Positions 12,401 through 25,201 of a DNA stretch of 64,000 nucleotides are shown here, piece by piece. Position 1 is the stretch's first letter. Each line of letters starts with the position of its first letter. The stretch spans positions 5,022,833 to 5,086,832 of the forward strand of contig NC_039513.1 of NCBI RefSeq assembly GCF_003672135.1, read 5' to 3'. The notes beneath the pieces are model-generated. The model saw nothing but the letters and a program-made list of their open reading frames with translations, did no database searches and was not told the DNA's origin. The DNA comes from Ooceraea biroi (taxonomy: Eukaryota > Arthropoda > Insecta > Hymenoptera > Formicidae). The position numbers and the translations under genes are program-made.

Positions 12401-13419
12401 CGCAGGCGGCTTGACGAGGATCCGCCGGTGTTTAAGCGATGATATACCGGATCATTGGACGATTCGCTTTTACATCTGAGGGCAAAACGCGTGCGCGTTC
12501 GCGAGATAATAAAGGTCGAAATGCTCGTTACGTTTATTTTAACGGCTTCAGAGTCGCGCGCGCGGTGATTGCGCTGAGGGCATATAAAGCGCATTTGCGC
12601 GCTTCGTCCGCATAGAATTTAAATAGCCAGCCGTTGGAAGCGTTAATGGACGTACACGCAATTATGGCGAAGCCGAACGGTATTATCGCCGCGATCACGA
12701 GCGTGTGCGATAATTACGACGTTTGCAATGCGTCGCGCAATAAATGTTAACTTCCAACAGGCTTAGCGTGATTCGATGTACATAGCGTCAGATTTACGGC
12801 AAACCCATACGTGCTTTCCTGACCGTACGCGCGATAATGGTACGCGATTACTATACGTAAAACCGATTTTCCAACACTTTCGCAAAATGTTTAAGGGATT
12901 ATTAAATTATAGTACTACTAACGCTGAAATGAAAGTTAAATGTTTCACATCGCTCACTTCTCCAAATTAATCTTATATAAAGGATTACATCACCGCGTTT
13001 AGAGTACTTAGATACAGATTAAAGATCGCAACACGCCCTCTTGAAAATTTACGAGTCGGTCGCCCACATTTGGGTTCTATGATCATTATCCGTTGATCTT
13101 CAACAGAATTTTTGCACGACATAATTATAGGCTGAACGAGTACCAACGTCCTTTAGTACCAACCAATACAAGATTGAGTTTTCGCCATTATATGGTCACA
13201 TAAAGCGATGCACACCCACCACTACGGTGTGTTTAACAATGTCTCTCAGTCTGACAAAGGCATTACGGTATACTATCTGTGCGGACCGCGAGACGTTTAC
13301 TTCGACTTCATTGAATCCACAAACAACAATGACTTTCTCCGCGCGTCGAAAGGAGGAAGTTAAACGAACCTACAACTATTCATCGCTAGCAAGATGCCCC
13401 GGCGCTTCTCTCTCGAAAA
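9423..13419. other. Non-coding stretch
   Basis: No supported gene. AT-rich near 9620-9740 and 11160-11400. CpG-rich near 10040-10280 and 12060-12700. A perfect-stem hairpin lies at 11700-11731, listed separately. An unsupported GTG-initiated minus frame covers 10440-10877. Confidence 0.55.
11700..11731. repeat. Inverted repeat (hairpin)
   Basis: AATGCCGGT (11703-11711) and ACCGGCATT (11721-11729) form a perfect 9-bp stem with a 9-nt loop. It extends by two more G-C pairs past a single bulged A, giving about 11 pairs. It is too short for a typical microRNA precursor and is not followed by a T run. Confidence 0.7.
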
Positions 13420-13662
13420 ATGAATTATTTATTTCACACAGAACTGGCCCAACGGCCTCGACCAACGGTGAAAGTGCCGGACTCGTTCGAATATTTCTGC
13501 AAGGGGGATGGATGTCTCTCGACCGATAGGTTCACTCTCGAAAAAGAAGTAAGAGGAAAGCAAGAGGAAAGTCTCGATTCAACAGAATATACGTCTTTAT
13601 ATCCGCATAGACGGAAAAAATGCAGGAATAAAAACTTGATCGACGCAATTGATTGCTTATAA
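13420..13662 (+). CDS. Possible small ORF, 80 aa, unknown
   Basis: An ATG frame of 80 codons encodes a hydrophilic peptide with two cysteines close together (about residues 28 and 33) and a basic stretch near the C terminus (HRRKKCRNKN). The sequence context before the ATG (CGAAAAATG) is acceptable. A short upstream ATG frame (MPRRFSLEK then stop) overlaps its start. The antisense strand is also open, so composition may explain it. No family is recognised. Confidence 0.12.
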   Translation: MNYLFHTELAQRPRPTVKVPDSFEYFCKGDGCLSTDRFTLEKEVRGKQEESLDSTEYTSLYPHRRKKCRNKNLIDAIDCL

Positions 13663-13967
13663 AACATGCATATTGCAAATTGAAAGCTATTACCTGTCGA
13701 GTGAACAAAATGCTCGGCGCTTCGGAACGTCTTCGCAAATTGCACCGCGAGCGCGATTTAAATACGCTGGATCTCGACATCGCGAAAAAGATAGCAGAAA
13801 GCCAGGTGGAAGCCTCAGAGTGATTTATTAACGCTAGGAAGTGGAAGCCATCCTATCTGTTAGATCTATTAGCACCTCGGACAATAACAGTGCCGATCTA
13901 AGTACTTAAATAACGTGCGTGCGACTTACTCGCCGCCCACGTGTACTTCTTATGGTTGTGCGCATAC

Positions 13968-14019
13968 TGTCTGTCTCTCTCTTTCTCTCTCTGATTCTCT
14001 ATCTTGCTCTCTCTCTTCC
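13968..14019 (+). repeat. CT-rich microsatellite
   Basis: Imperfect CT/TCTG repeats over about 50 nt, interrupted by ATTCTCTATCTTG. Confidence 0.8.
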
Positions 14020-14419
14020 ACTACCGTGCTCGAGCGATATCGATCGTGAAGACGACAAGATTATACGTTAAGGGAAACTCTATTACTCGGATGAACGATC
14101 TCACAAAGGGACGCGTATCGTATAGCGAGCAGAAACGCGCTGGAAATTTCATCGATACTCTTCCCATCGGCTCTGTTGCGCCTTTTAAATGTCACTGCAA
14201 CGTTTCCGCTCGGTTATCGCAGAATGCAAAATTTTTCGCGAGAGCGGATTTCAATGGAAATTCTCCTTCGTTGCATCGCCTCTTCAGTCACCTTGATCTC
14301 CCATCTCTCACTGTGCCGCATAAAATGCAATAAATTTGAAATATATGATACGCGTCACATTCTGTAGACGTTTCGCACAAGAAATCTCAAGGGACGATCT
14401 CAAGAGACATCTTCCCCGG

Positions 14420-14900
14420 ATCATTTCCAAACGGTTTTAACGTCTCTAGATCGAGATGCGAGAAGCGCGCAGATTATGCTATCAGCGGGCAATACACCCG
14501 GGATGGAGTGCACTTTCGACGGAAGATGGACGTGAGTGCCGACGGAGGTAACGCGAGCATACGCGCGACCGGCGAGATCGAGAACCGCGCCGCGGCGCGG
14601 CCTTAAAAGCGACGGCCGGCGCCGTCGCCATCCGGCCACGAGCGCGATTCGCCGCGGCGCGACGGCACGACGAACGTTTTGTCGCCGGTGATTGGCGTTT
14701 GAAAGGACAAGCGCGTACAATGCAATTACCTTGGCCTTAACCGCCGCCGCCGACCGATGGGACTCATGGCAAATATATTGCGACGACGCCGTCGTGTACG
14801 CGTTTCCCCATAGCATCGTGCCAGCAAAAGCGGACTTCGATTCTTTCTCAGTATCGGATACCTCCACTCATTTGACCAGCTCAAACGAAGTGCACGCTCG
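14420..14900. promoter_or_regulatory. CpG-rich island, possible promoter or enhancer
   Basis: This is among the GC-richest segments, with dense CpG. An ATTGG word (CCAAT box on the minus strand) lies at 14690-14694. There is an 8-bp inverted repeat (GCGACGGC/GCCGTCGC, 14609-14628). It would suit a minus-strand promoter or an unmethylated regulatory island, but there is no downstream gene to support it. Confidence 0.25.
14609..14628. repeat. GC-rich inverted repeat
   Basis: GCGACGGC and GCCGTCGC are perfect inverted copies separated by CGGC. Confidence 0.8.
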
Positions 14901-16709
14901 CGTCTCGTTGAAGTAGATCGATCCCAGTACTTATCGTTCTGCGATAAACGGTAGTTTGGCAAAGCGACGTCGGGATATCGAAGAATATAAGTCTGATACT
15001 GAGAGAGAAAGAAAGAGAGGATAGCTAGTAGACGATTTCAGCATTTGTATATCTTGATCTTCGATGCCACACCTCTCGTGTAAGAGCTTTATTCATAGTC
15101 GCCAAGCCTGTTCGATGTAAATAATTATCGTTTCAAGAATCTATAATTACCCGTGCTCGTTAGAATTTCTCATTAGAATCTACGATATATAACAAAATTG
15201 CAAACCGAAAATTCCCGACTGCGAAAGTTTTATGACGACCTTTCCAGTCAACATCGTCGAGTAACTCGTCGAGGTGCCGGCGATCTAATCGTATGATATC
15301 ATTCGGAGCCTTCACATTTTCAGAAGCATAATTCATCCTTTAGATGCCTCGATCGATAACAGGTTTCGCGAGCATTAATTCTCTTCGCAGAATGATATAC
15401 GTTCGTACATTATGCGCGGCGTAAGCCTCGTGTCCGATGATGTGAATGCATGCATGCCTCGCGCGTCAATATCCATATATTAGAATTTCGTTTCATCGTC
15501 CAATAAATCAGACTGATAATATGTATCCTAACACATGCAGCCGAGCTGCGCCATAATTGCAGGCGTCGTGGCAAGCGTCGTGGTGCGTTACGACTCGTGA
15601 CTCGCGTCCGGAAGGGGTTAATTAGCATGGCCCCGTCCTCTCGTGCTTCCGGGGGAAGTTCACGGAGAGACGAAAAGAAAGAAAAGGGGAGAGAGAGAGA
15701 GAAAGAGCAAAGGTTACTTGAAGTTTTCGCGTTTTCACAGTGTAAAATTATCGAAAACTACCGTATGCTGCCTTCGCAGAGATAATTGCGATTACCTCGC
15801 GCACATCGTTTGGAAATACCGAGAGCGATTCGAGATTTCGCTTTCCGGGAAAAGAGGAGAAGAAGGAGCATAAGAAGAGTGATTTCTCTCTTCCTTTTTT
15901 TTAACAATTTTGACGGTCTCGACCTCTCGAATATTCCGACCCTCAACTCTCACTCATCAAAAGCGTGCGGAAGAGAACACGGATGCTGTCTTTAATGCCA
16001 AATTCGTGGCCAAAAATGTGCATCCTCGCGTCACGACTCGACGTCATTTACAGCTGCCGAATGGCGGATCGTCACTAATAGTCGACAACTACGTTGAATC
16101 TCGTGACGCGAAATCATCGTGAGTCTAATTAATACCAAGAAGAGCCACGGACGAGCAGGCGACCTTTGACGGGTTAAACTCTTCCGGAGGGTTCATGTAA
16201 AATTGATGCAATTAGGACTTTCAATGTTTACACGAGAAATAAGCTCCGATCGTAATATCCTCGAATCAGAAGTAATTGGTCGAAAGTTATGACGCCTGTC
16301 TCGAAGATCACCGTTATCTTGGCACGGAATCAGTTGCCATGAGCCTTCCTTAAATTTTACGCAACTAACGGATTTGCAACGCGTATCTCTGATTGAAATC
16401 AAGTTTGTCCAACAAAAAATGTCAATAAGTTAAAAAGTTACATTTCAGAATTAATATTACACTCTCCAAACTCTTAACAGAAATTAAACTCAGAAAATAA
16501 ATTATTCATTATTTTTACGCGTACTTTATTATATAAAATATCACCTATATACATATATGAAAATCATCATGTTTATAAAAATCAATTTTTGGCCGGCATA
16601 CTATACTGATAAAATCAATGCTTTTGATTAGCATATATATTATTGATATCTATCGATTGATATATCTATTGATTGATTCTAACTGGACGTGCAATTTTTG
16701 TATTCGCAG

Positions 16710-16892
16710 TACCAGAGCGATAAACCTTCCGTCATAAAAGTAATAGATATTCATTTACTAGTAAATTTTCTATGGCGTAAGAGTCCTAAAGCCGTCAAAG
16801 GACACAAAGCACTCTCAGTGAATGCAACCGCTTACGGCGGCACTGCCGACTCCGCATTTGCGCGCCTCCAATACGTTAAACTCGGACTGTAA
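16710..16892 (+). CDS. Candidate 3'-terminal exon, 60 codons
   Basis: A pyrimidine-rich acceptor (TTTTTGTATTCGCAG) is followed by 60 open codons and a TAA. The peptide starts YQSDKPSVIKVIDIHLL and ends ARLQYVKLGL, with ordinary mixed composition. The first part lies in AT-rich DNA and the last part in a GC-richer flank, so composition alone does not explain the open frame well. A GTAAGA donor word lies inside at about 16778, so a 67-nt internal exon ending there is the main alternative. No polyadenylation signal is visible close downstream. No family is recognised, and no upstream plus-strand exon could be paired with it. Confidence 0.25.
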   Translation, partial: YQSDKPSVIKVIDIHLLVNFLWRKSPKAVKGHKALSVNATAYGGTADSAFARLQYVKLGL

Positions 16893-17278
16893 TCAGTTCT
16901 CTCTGTTACGAGCGGGCGCAATCGTCCCTCCCTGATTTTACGAGCGCATGGTGAGAGGAGCGCAATTCCTGGATCGGGCAATAAAACGATATTCTCTATT
17001 GTGAACTAGCCTGGGCGCGCGTCCACCGGCTGGAAGAGGACGCGAACGGACGGGAACAGAGTGACGAGGGCAGAGGAATAGAGCGGCGGCGAAGAGTCTG
17101 AACAGGCGGAAAACCGTACGGCCAGACGCGGCCCCGGAGATTTACGGGTCGCCGGATAACGAAGGGGACTCATCAGCATCAGGCAATAGCGGCGCTACAC
17201 CGGTCGGCCTTTTGTGTCCTGTGCCTGCATACCCGATGCACGGAGTTCTCCGCGTTTCCACGGCAATTCCACGGTAAA

Positions 17279-17310
17279 AGAGAGAGAGAGAAAGAGAGAG
17301 AGGGAGGAGG
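17279..17310 (+). repeat. GA-rich microsatellite
   Basis: Imperfect AG repeat with A and G interruptions. Confidence 0.8.
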
Positions 17311-18606
17311 AGAGCCGCGAGCGTTCAATCAATTTAATTACTCGCTGGAACTCGCGCATGCCAAAGCGGGACGCGCTCGTCGAGATCGCGGCGCGTTACG
17401 GCGCGGCGAGAGGTAGGACTATCGCTCGTGAGTGACTTGTCTTCGGTAGCGGCGTTAAATCTTCCCGTAGTGGATGACGATTGGAAGTTCAGAGATAAAG
17501 ATCTGTATCGGCTGTAAATCTCGCGCACGGGATATGTACGATACGCCGTTGAAAACTCCTGCAGCTGCGCCGTTCAAAGAAGGATTTGTTTCATGAATCT
17601 GCTGGGACTCCACCCGCGCTCCAAGTTCGGTTGGATGGATCAAATGCTATATAAACGCAATACTAATTGATGCGCAAGTGATGTAAATCTATGCGCAATA
17701 ATAACAATCTTTGCCGAATTAATTTTATATAGAATGTTCTCATGATATAGTCGCTACCTCACATTTTGTAAAAAAGAACGTCTAAGAAAGACGTACGTCG
17801 ATACACTATGCAAAACGGAAGACTATTACTAATGAAAAAACACGACTAACTCATCTTCATCTAGCAACTTTAAATCTTCATCAACTGAATCGTCAATTTT
17901 AAATGTGCATCGGTGAATATGAATGCCGCGCGAATGCGATACGATTCTCTAAAAATACTGATTGCTCGAACAATCTATGAATATGAAGCGCAGTAAAAGA
18001 TTAAGTTGATCTTTCTTCTTTTTATTGTTCTCTGTCTTTTGTCGTTTTGCAGTTATGCTAAATAAGAGAACGTGATCGTGAATGATTGTGGGTGATTTAG
18101 GATATCTTTAAAATTGCAAAAAATGTGAAGCAATCTCGATGATCGCGGTGGACAAATTTATGCCGTGAAAAGTGTCATACGCGTGCGCATGCCATTAATA
18201 CGGATCATTAGATCAAACGGAGAGAGGGAGTCTCAAAGGGGGAATGGACTCTAATTATTCTCGCCGACGCATGACAAATTGATACAATCGGGGAGACTGA
18301 TGACGCGCATTCACCGGGGTCGCATGAGGACCAAAAGATGACAAACAGGTATGTTAATTGCGAAAGGGCACGCATCGCGCCGCATAGGTGTGCAATTCGA
18401 GCGCAATGCGCTAGTGTTTTACGACTGTTTTAAGGCTGACTGAAATACGGCGACCGATGAAATCGGTGCGAACTAGCACTGTCTTCCTTATGACTTTACA
18501 GCTCTTGCGCAATGACACGCACGGCCACGGACCAAGTCTGGAATCCTCTCGACCGTTCCCACAGTCTCGATTAATCTTTGATACTGACCATCGTGCACCA
18601 CAATGA

Positions 18607-18637
18607 ATTTTATAATTGCATCGATTTTATAATTGCA
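18607..18637 (+). repeat. Short tandem repeat, 17-bp period
   Basis: The 14-mer ATTTTATAATTGCA occurs twice, three bases apart, with no mismatch. Confidence 0.85.
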
Positions 18638-21600
18638 AAAGGAATTAAGCGACCACTTCCAATTACATTTCTATACTTTAATTTATGTAAAAGGATACTT
18701 ATAGAAAACTTTTGGAAAAGAATAATTTGGTAAAATAAAATTTTGCACACTTAACATATATATTGCATATATATTACACATTTATTGCATTTTTGTCCTT
18801 CTCTTTCCTACCGCGTTTTCGCGATTATGTAGAAAATTGCAAAAGTGACTTGACAATGTTTACGCCTCATGCAAATCCTCGCGTCATGTAAATTTCCACG
18901 CCGCATGTCGCGTGATCGGCAATCTTCAATCTTCTACGACACGCATACGACTTATAATGTAGACAAGAGGCTCCCATAACTCGTACAGTCATTTATCTCA
19001 AATTTTCACGTCATTATCCTCGTGTTCGATTACACGAACGGCATTTCGCTCACCACAGATAGCACGTATTAACGTTATCAATGAAATAGCAAGCAAAGCC
19101 ACAAGCAGGTAATAACACTGCTGGGACAGTACAAGAAGGTACTCCATTTGACGAGCAAATAAATATTTTCATTAGACTACGAGCGTTTTTCCGCGCGCAG
19201 CATGTAATCCCTAGTGTTAAATAATTCCGCGCGATAACGCGGATTTTTCCTTCAAATTTTCACTAAACGCAAACTGCCTTCACATTCATTAGAAAATATA
19301 CCACGTTTGCTACTAATGCCCACATATCCAGACACGCTTCATAAATAAGGGATTAGAAATTGAGGCTGCCTGCTCGTGCGAGTGCCACTTACGAATGACA
19401 GTGAATCGCGAATACGGCAAGCATACCTATTGCGGCAGTCAATCGCAGTATTGTTCGGACCGATTTAACGACGTCGATTCGCACGTAACGCGAATCTTCG
19501 CTGCTGATGCGTCCGCATTACGCATTACGCAAGATTAATTATCCTCTCGGTTTAAAGCACCTATCGAACAACGCGCAAGCAGGAATATTAATTTTTGATC
19601 GCCCGAACCGGCCACACCTCGAAAAATGACGAGGGTCGCGCGGTATGTGAAGAAAGCAGATACCGGAATCGCTGGAATCTGCCGGTCGTTCACGTTCGCT
19701 GACATCCCTGCATGTAATTGCATACAATGATAGCCATATCGTTTCGTGCGCGTTTAAATATATATTCCCGTTAAAATGCGCGCGCCCGGCGCGACCATGA
19801 TGCACAATAACGTCCGAAAGAATGCAATTGCGACGCGATTTAATCGCATACTGGCAAGTTGATGGGCGACGAACGTGTAACTGTCTTGCTCAGTTTTAGA
19901 TAACGTTAGGAACTTCTCATTGCGTCTACCGTATCTAGGAAATTCATAGAGAAAAGTCAGAATCACGCAGAACGAAAACTCGCGAGATACTCGATAGTTA
20001 TTTTAAAAATTCCACAGACTAAAATTTCAAGTATATAATACATTTAGGTAGAAAAATTTAACAATGATTGAGAGATTGTGTATTAATTACGGTGTGCACC
20101 GCGTTTGGAGTATAATTATACTGTCATAGTTTTCTATGTATGAAGATATTACTGATACAAGAAAGTGCCGTTGTATGCTTAATTAATATGCAGCACGTTG
20201 TCGACGAATTAATCCATTCCCACCACGTATTCTCCTAATATGCTTGATAAGCGAGATTTTAAATGGCTCATTAAATTATTCTTCACTAAATTCTATACTG
20301 TTAATTTTTATTTAAAATGCAATTAACTAACCAAAAAAAGCTTAAGCTGATGCTATACACAAATGTACTCGAATAAGATACAAGTATATCCGCAACAAAC
20401 ATTAGTTTCGTTCATGAATTTTTTTATTGATGAAATTTTAACAAATTTGTCAATGAATTAATGGATTCTTCTTATAAAGCTCTTGTGTGAAGAATCAACT
20501 GTGGGAGGATTACTATTCTGCGACAGTACCTGTTACACAACGAGACTCAAACGTAGCGTCCGACCGATTCCTGTTCCATGCCAAGAAACGCATACGCTCT
20601 GCGAGGGCCGTGCGCACAATTTCATGCGAGACGCACACGACGATTCCTCCGTAACGTAAATTCCGGACGGAAAATATACTTTCGCTGTTTCATCGGGGAT
20701 TTTCAACGCGAGATCGACAGCGGCCTGACGCGCACGAAGCGCGTGCAATAAATATTCACGAGACTTAAACTCGGTGTATTGGTTGGCATCTTTCGGCGCG
20801 GATTTTACTATGCGGCCGCGGGTTTCATAAACAACGACAGCGCACCGACAGGTTGGTTAGTTACGATCCTCGTCGAGGAGGTCGGCGTCGAAGCAGCGGT
20901 CTGCCGGAGCAGCGAGGATTCGAGGAGGCGTGGACGTGACCTTTAAAATTTTCCTTGCACCTTCTTCCTTGCGCGATCGTGTGCATCGTATGTTTGCGCA
21001 CCGCAATATCAGCAGGTATACACAATAACCGTTCCCGGTTGCGTTTACGCCGTGTAAGATATCTGAGATCCCCGTCGGTACAACGTCGATCCCTACAATT
21101 CGACATCATCGGGAATTCATTTAATCTGCATCAAATACCGATGTTTTCTCATCCGTGACAGTGAAATTTACATCCACGGAGTATTAAGTTTTCCCAGTGT
21201 TGGAAAATACGTACAAACGTTATTCCTTTATTTGCATTGACATACATAGTAATATGACATATTTATATTCATATCACCATAATTTTGTCTGAATGTTAAA
21301 AATATTACATTGGAACTGGCTTTCTTCAAAAAATCTACAAGTTTTGAGCAAACCGAAACATTTGGCTCATACTTGGTAACTAAATCATTTAATCGTAAAT
21401 TATAATGAAAAAAGCAGTTGCAAAAAATATTATATAATTTACTCGATTTAAATCTTTAAGCTATATAAAATGATTTTTTTAGTAGCAAATGTTACTAGTC
21501 AGGCGTAAACAAAGGAACGTATGTGTAACTCTCACAAACCTACCGTGTTATTTGCATCGTACTCCGATCTTCACGTGATGCGGTAGCGCCGTGTGCCTCG

Positions 21601-21699
21601 GCGATAATGATACGATACGTCGTAGAAATATCATCGATAACACCTCCGGAACTGACGGGCTTTATTAACGCCGCCTCCGTCCAATCTTTATTAGCCCAT

Positions 21700-21720
21700 T
21701 CTCTCTCTCTCTCGCTCTTC
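21700..21720 (+). repeat. CT microsatellite
   Basis: CT dinucleotide run of about 20 nt with one CG interruption. Confidence 0.8.
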
Positions 21721-24378
21721 TCTGCGCAATGCCGTGTACCTTATAGATATGTTTTCTACATACTCGTGCGCTTGTTCTCTCGCGGCAAGTTCTCGCGTGA
21801 TTTGCGTAACCAGCTCGTAACGATATTTCTGGCTCGCGCTGCTGTCGTCCCGCCGGAGAGTATAGACGTCAGGATACGCCGTGTCCATGGCACAACATCA
21901 ACCGGCACCTTTATGCAACGACGGGAACGGCATCACTTTGTACAGAGTCGGCCAGCGGTTTGGCTCATATTCGGAACATAATAGCGGTGAAAGTAAAGTA
22001 AGTGCGATACAACAAAGGAGGCAATCCGCTTTCAATTCTAACGATGCGACGTTAGAAAGCCTCGTAGCGATCGGTAACATTCGCACCATGCAAGCCACTC
22101 GCGAAAGTCCGCGTCGAGTGAACAGCGCGGGATCATTTCGTGTAAACATCGATTAATAAAGCTAACCGAGATTCTTACTTATATATCTTTCAGTGAATTA
22201 GCAAAAGACAGAAGCTCGAGTATTAATTAACTTGAATCGATTTTGAGCATCGCTTTTAACATTCCTATCATGCACATGCAACGAGGGAGGATAGAATCCT
22301 GGAGAAGAGAATTCGAAAGCACGATGAAGGTATCCCCGTCAGGCGTCATTACTGCACTTTATCGTACAAGCTTGTGCGCGCGCGGAACGCTAATTAAACG
22401 CGCGCGATTAGTTAGCGGCAGTTAATTATACAGATTAATATGCAAATGGCTCTCCTCTCTCTTTTCCGCGGATCTGAGGGCGAAGGTGTACCGCCGCAAT
22501 CCCGGTAATGCGCGGCGCGACCCGCCGCATTTCGCCACGTGGGCTTCTGGGTCGAATCTAATCAACCCGCACTCAAATAAGAGATACCGGTAATTAATCT
22601 CGCGTACTCCCCCGGCGGTGATTAAGAACGACGACGGGAACGCCTCCCCCTCGGTTAAAGAGGTTTCCATTCTTGGATACCGCTATGCGCAAATCAATTT
22701 CAGCGTGTCGAAACTTGACTCTCCGACCACGTGTTATCACTTCAGTGATAATGGCGAACGTCGACGGGAGGAATTCGGCGATCACCTGCGAATTCAAGTA
22801 CTAATATGGACAAAGTACTTAAAACAGGCGCAAGATACCAAGCGGAAGTGTGCTTTCATCTGGTCAGCGCGAATGACGATCTTGTAAAAATCGCATTTGC
22901 GCTAAATGATAACCAGATATCTTGATCTAATGTGTAGAAGAATACGACATATAAGACGCATAGTATTCTTTGAGACGTCAGAAAATTAAAGAGATTAGGC
23001 CGAAAATCAGACCATCATGCCAAGAAAGGGACACTGACGAATTTATCTTTGCCGGATAATTATTGTCAAGATCGTTGCGACTAGCGGTAATACCGCAAAG
23101 CGAGCACTCGGCGAGAATTACTTGTCTCTTCGCTCGCGCTGCGATAGGTGGAATTCCACGTAGTACGCGAACGACTTCGAGTCGTACGAGTTCGACAAAA
23201 ACCAAACCCAGCGACGCATTGCAGCAACTCAACTCGTTGCACGAAGACACACCCGGATGACTTCAGGACTCTTTCACTCTTATTGCAAAGCGGAGCGCAT
23301 TATTTCGAGTTAGGCAACGATTGTGAAATACCTCGCGGTACCGAGATAGTTTTATACCCGCCAAGAAATGTAAGGGATTTGTCAGTCTTATACGTTATGC
23401 AACTTATTTATCAGAGAAATCTGGACTTTTACCATTAGTAAGCACTTCTGTTAACGTGACTCACATCGCGTTGAAGTAATTGTGGTTTGAAGAAAAACTG
23501 AAAACAGCTCAATACACAAACCTAAACAACGGTGACAGTCTGCGAAAGTTATTAAAGCAGGGGGTCTGTAATATTGAATAATCAATTAAAAATACAGAAT
23601 TTTTCGAATAATTACAATATAATTTTGTAAAAGTTCCAACTATGCAAAACTTTTTGTTTCATGACGAATAAAATATAATTTCTCCTTTTTCCTTACATAA
23701 ATTAGAAGCGAAAAATATCGCACCAATCTCTCGCGTGTACCTCATGCACATGTAACGATCGTTTTAGCGCACCGCGTCAACTTGGTTAATTATCACTAAT
23801 GAAAACCAATTACATCTCGTCAATACGTAGCTGGACAGAATGTACCTGCTATTACGAAAAGCATGGGTCGACTTCAAAGACTCGCCGCCAAACGAAAAAA
23901 CGTACCCACACTTTCATTTCGCGGACGGATACCTATGAAACTAGATTTCGCATCGCTTTTAGAGATCGCTCGAGAATCTACTTTCTTCGCAATGCATCAC
24001 ATGCATTTTTACATAGTCGCGTTGAAATATATGATATAACAAATACATCTTATTATTTTCGACGAATTATATGAATAAAAATTAGTAGGAAAAAGAGAGT
24101 ATCGCAGCTAAGAAGTGAACCTTCGAAGCACCGAAACTCTAAACGAGTGACAATAGAAAGACAGAAATAAAATCCAGGATTGCGCGCGATAAAACGGGAA
24201 CGTCGTGTCGAAATGTCGCGTTATGTCGTCGGCAGTTCCTTAGGCTGAGCATTAAAACCGCCCCGCAGGTGAGCAGGTAAAAGGACGACCTAGGCTTTGA
24301 CGACAGGTAGACACGTCGGCGTCCGACCTTATAAACTCTCGGGACCCTGGGAAGATGGGTCTAGCGCCTCCGTATATC

Positions 24379-24534
24379 TCATGTAACTAACATTAGATGC
24401 ATAATGCATGGATAGGTGGCTGTGCTAGGTGTCGTCACGACAACGCTCCAGAACGCCCGCAACGCCTCTTCGTGTGCGGAGACCATGGATATGAGGACCA
24501 GCACAGAAGGTATCAAGAAACCCACCGAGAACAT
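24379..24534 (-). CDS. Candidate secreted peptide or first coding exon, 51 aa
   Basis: On the minus strand, an acceptor-like tract (TTTGCTATTTTTAACACACGTTAAG, written here as two joined parts: TTTGCTATTTTT and AACACACGTTAAG) ends at 24549, 14 nt before this ATG. The first 20 residues form a textbook eukaryotic signal peptide, MFSVGFLIPSVLVLISMVSA, with a small-x-small cleavage site before HEEALRAFW. The mature part would be about 31 residues with a single cysteine. The frame ends with TGA. Alternatively it is the first coding exon of a longer secreted or membrane protein, spliced at a weak donor such as GTGACG near 24434. Caution: the opposite strand is open too and reads a hydrophilic K/E/T-rich peptide, and the complement of such a sequence is naturally hydrophobic. 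Too short to assign to a family. Confidence 0.22.
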   Translation of the reverse strand: MFSVGFLIPSVLVLISMVSAHEEALRAFWSVVVTTPSTATYPCIMHLMLVT

Positions 24535-24548
24535 GAAGCCCGGATGAT

Positions 24549-25201
24549 CTTAACGTGTGTTAAAAATAGCAAACTGAGTAGCAGGTGATGCGCGCGACAT
24601 TGACATACGTGTCACACGTCGCATCTTGTGACGTAATGGCGTTCTTTATCATATCAGAAGTTTAAATCATGATTTCCATGATTAATGAAAAACTGTCCAA
24701 CATGAGAGATGAAATGGGATTTTTATTGAACAAAATAGGATTAGCAATAATAAATCTGTCAAATGTTAATGTGTAAGTATCACAATGCTAACGCTCGCTT
24801 GTAGCGAGCTGTGATGGGAAAATGTACACTAACAATGAGTTGCCAATGGCAATGTTTTCTGGTGAGACAACGGCAACACAGCTTCCGAGATCGCGTATCG
24901 TTGTACCAGCCTACGTATCCCATCCGAGATGATCGTCGATACAGCGTTGTAAACCATTGTAATGGTAATACGACGCACTCTCAGCGACCTGATACATATC
25001 GCACGCTCTTGGTGCGACTGTCTACGCGCGATGCCGTCGCCTCTCGCTATCGCGGTTCGATCTATAACCATTTCTTCAAAGAAAACGCCAAAGAAAGAAA
25101 CTCTTTCAACATTTCTCTAAATGTCTCACAATGCGTTACTTCGTGCAGCTGAGATGCACTTGATGCTAAAAATAAACATTGACCGTTTTTATTAATTTCA
25201 G
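24549..25201. other. Non-coding stretch
   Basis: No supported gene. A perfect 7-bp hairpin (GCTCGCT, TGT loop, AGCGAGC) lies at 24793-24809. The acceptor of the following exon candidate occupies the last 20 nt. Confidence 0.55.
24793..24809. repeat. Perfect short hairpin
   Basis: GCTCGCT and AGCGAGC are perfect inverted copies around a 3-nt loop. No T run follows it. Confidence 0.75.

Larger units (their letters stand above)
13663..16709. other. Non-coding stretch with a GC island
   Basis: No supported gene. It contains the 14420-14900 island and GA/CT tracts at 13968-14019, 15000-15020 and about 15687-15706. A good minus-strand donor word (GTAAGT) lies near 13923-13928, just downstream of an ATG in that orientation. 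The sequence before that ATG is purine-rich, so no acceptor is present. Confidence 0.55.
16893..24378. other. Long non-coding stretch
   Basis: No supported gene. Purine-rich GC DNA at 16900-17450. AT-rich near 17650-18150, 18600-18830, 19990-20480, 21180-21500 and 23400-23720. GC islands near 20530-20900 and 22430-22640. A very strong acceptor-like tract ends at 18052 with no open frame after it. A CAG/GTGAGC donor word lies near 24270 with about 42 open codons before it, but no acceptor could be defined. Confidence 0.55.
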
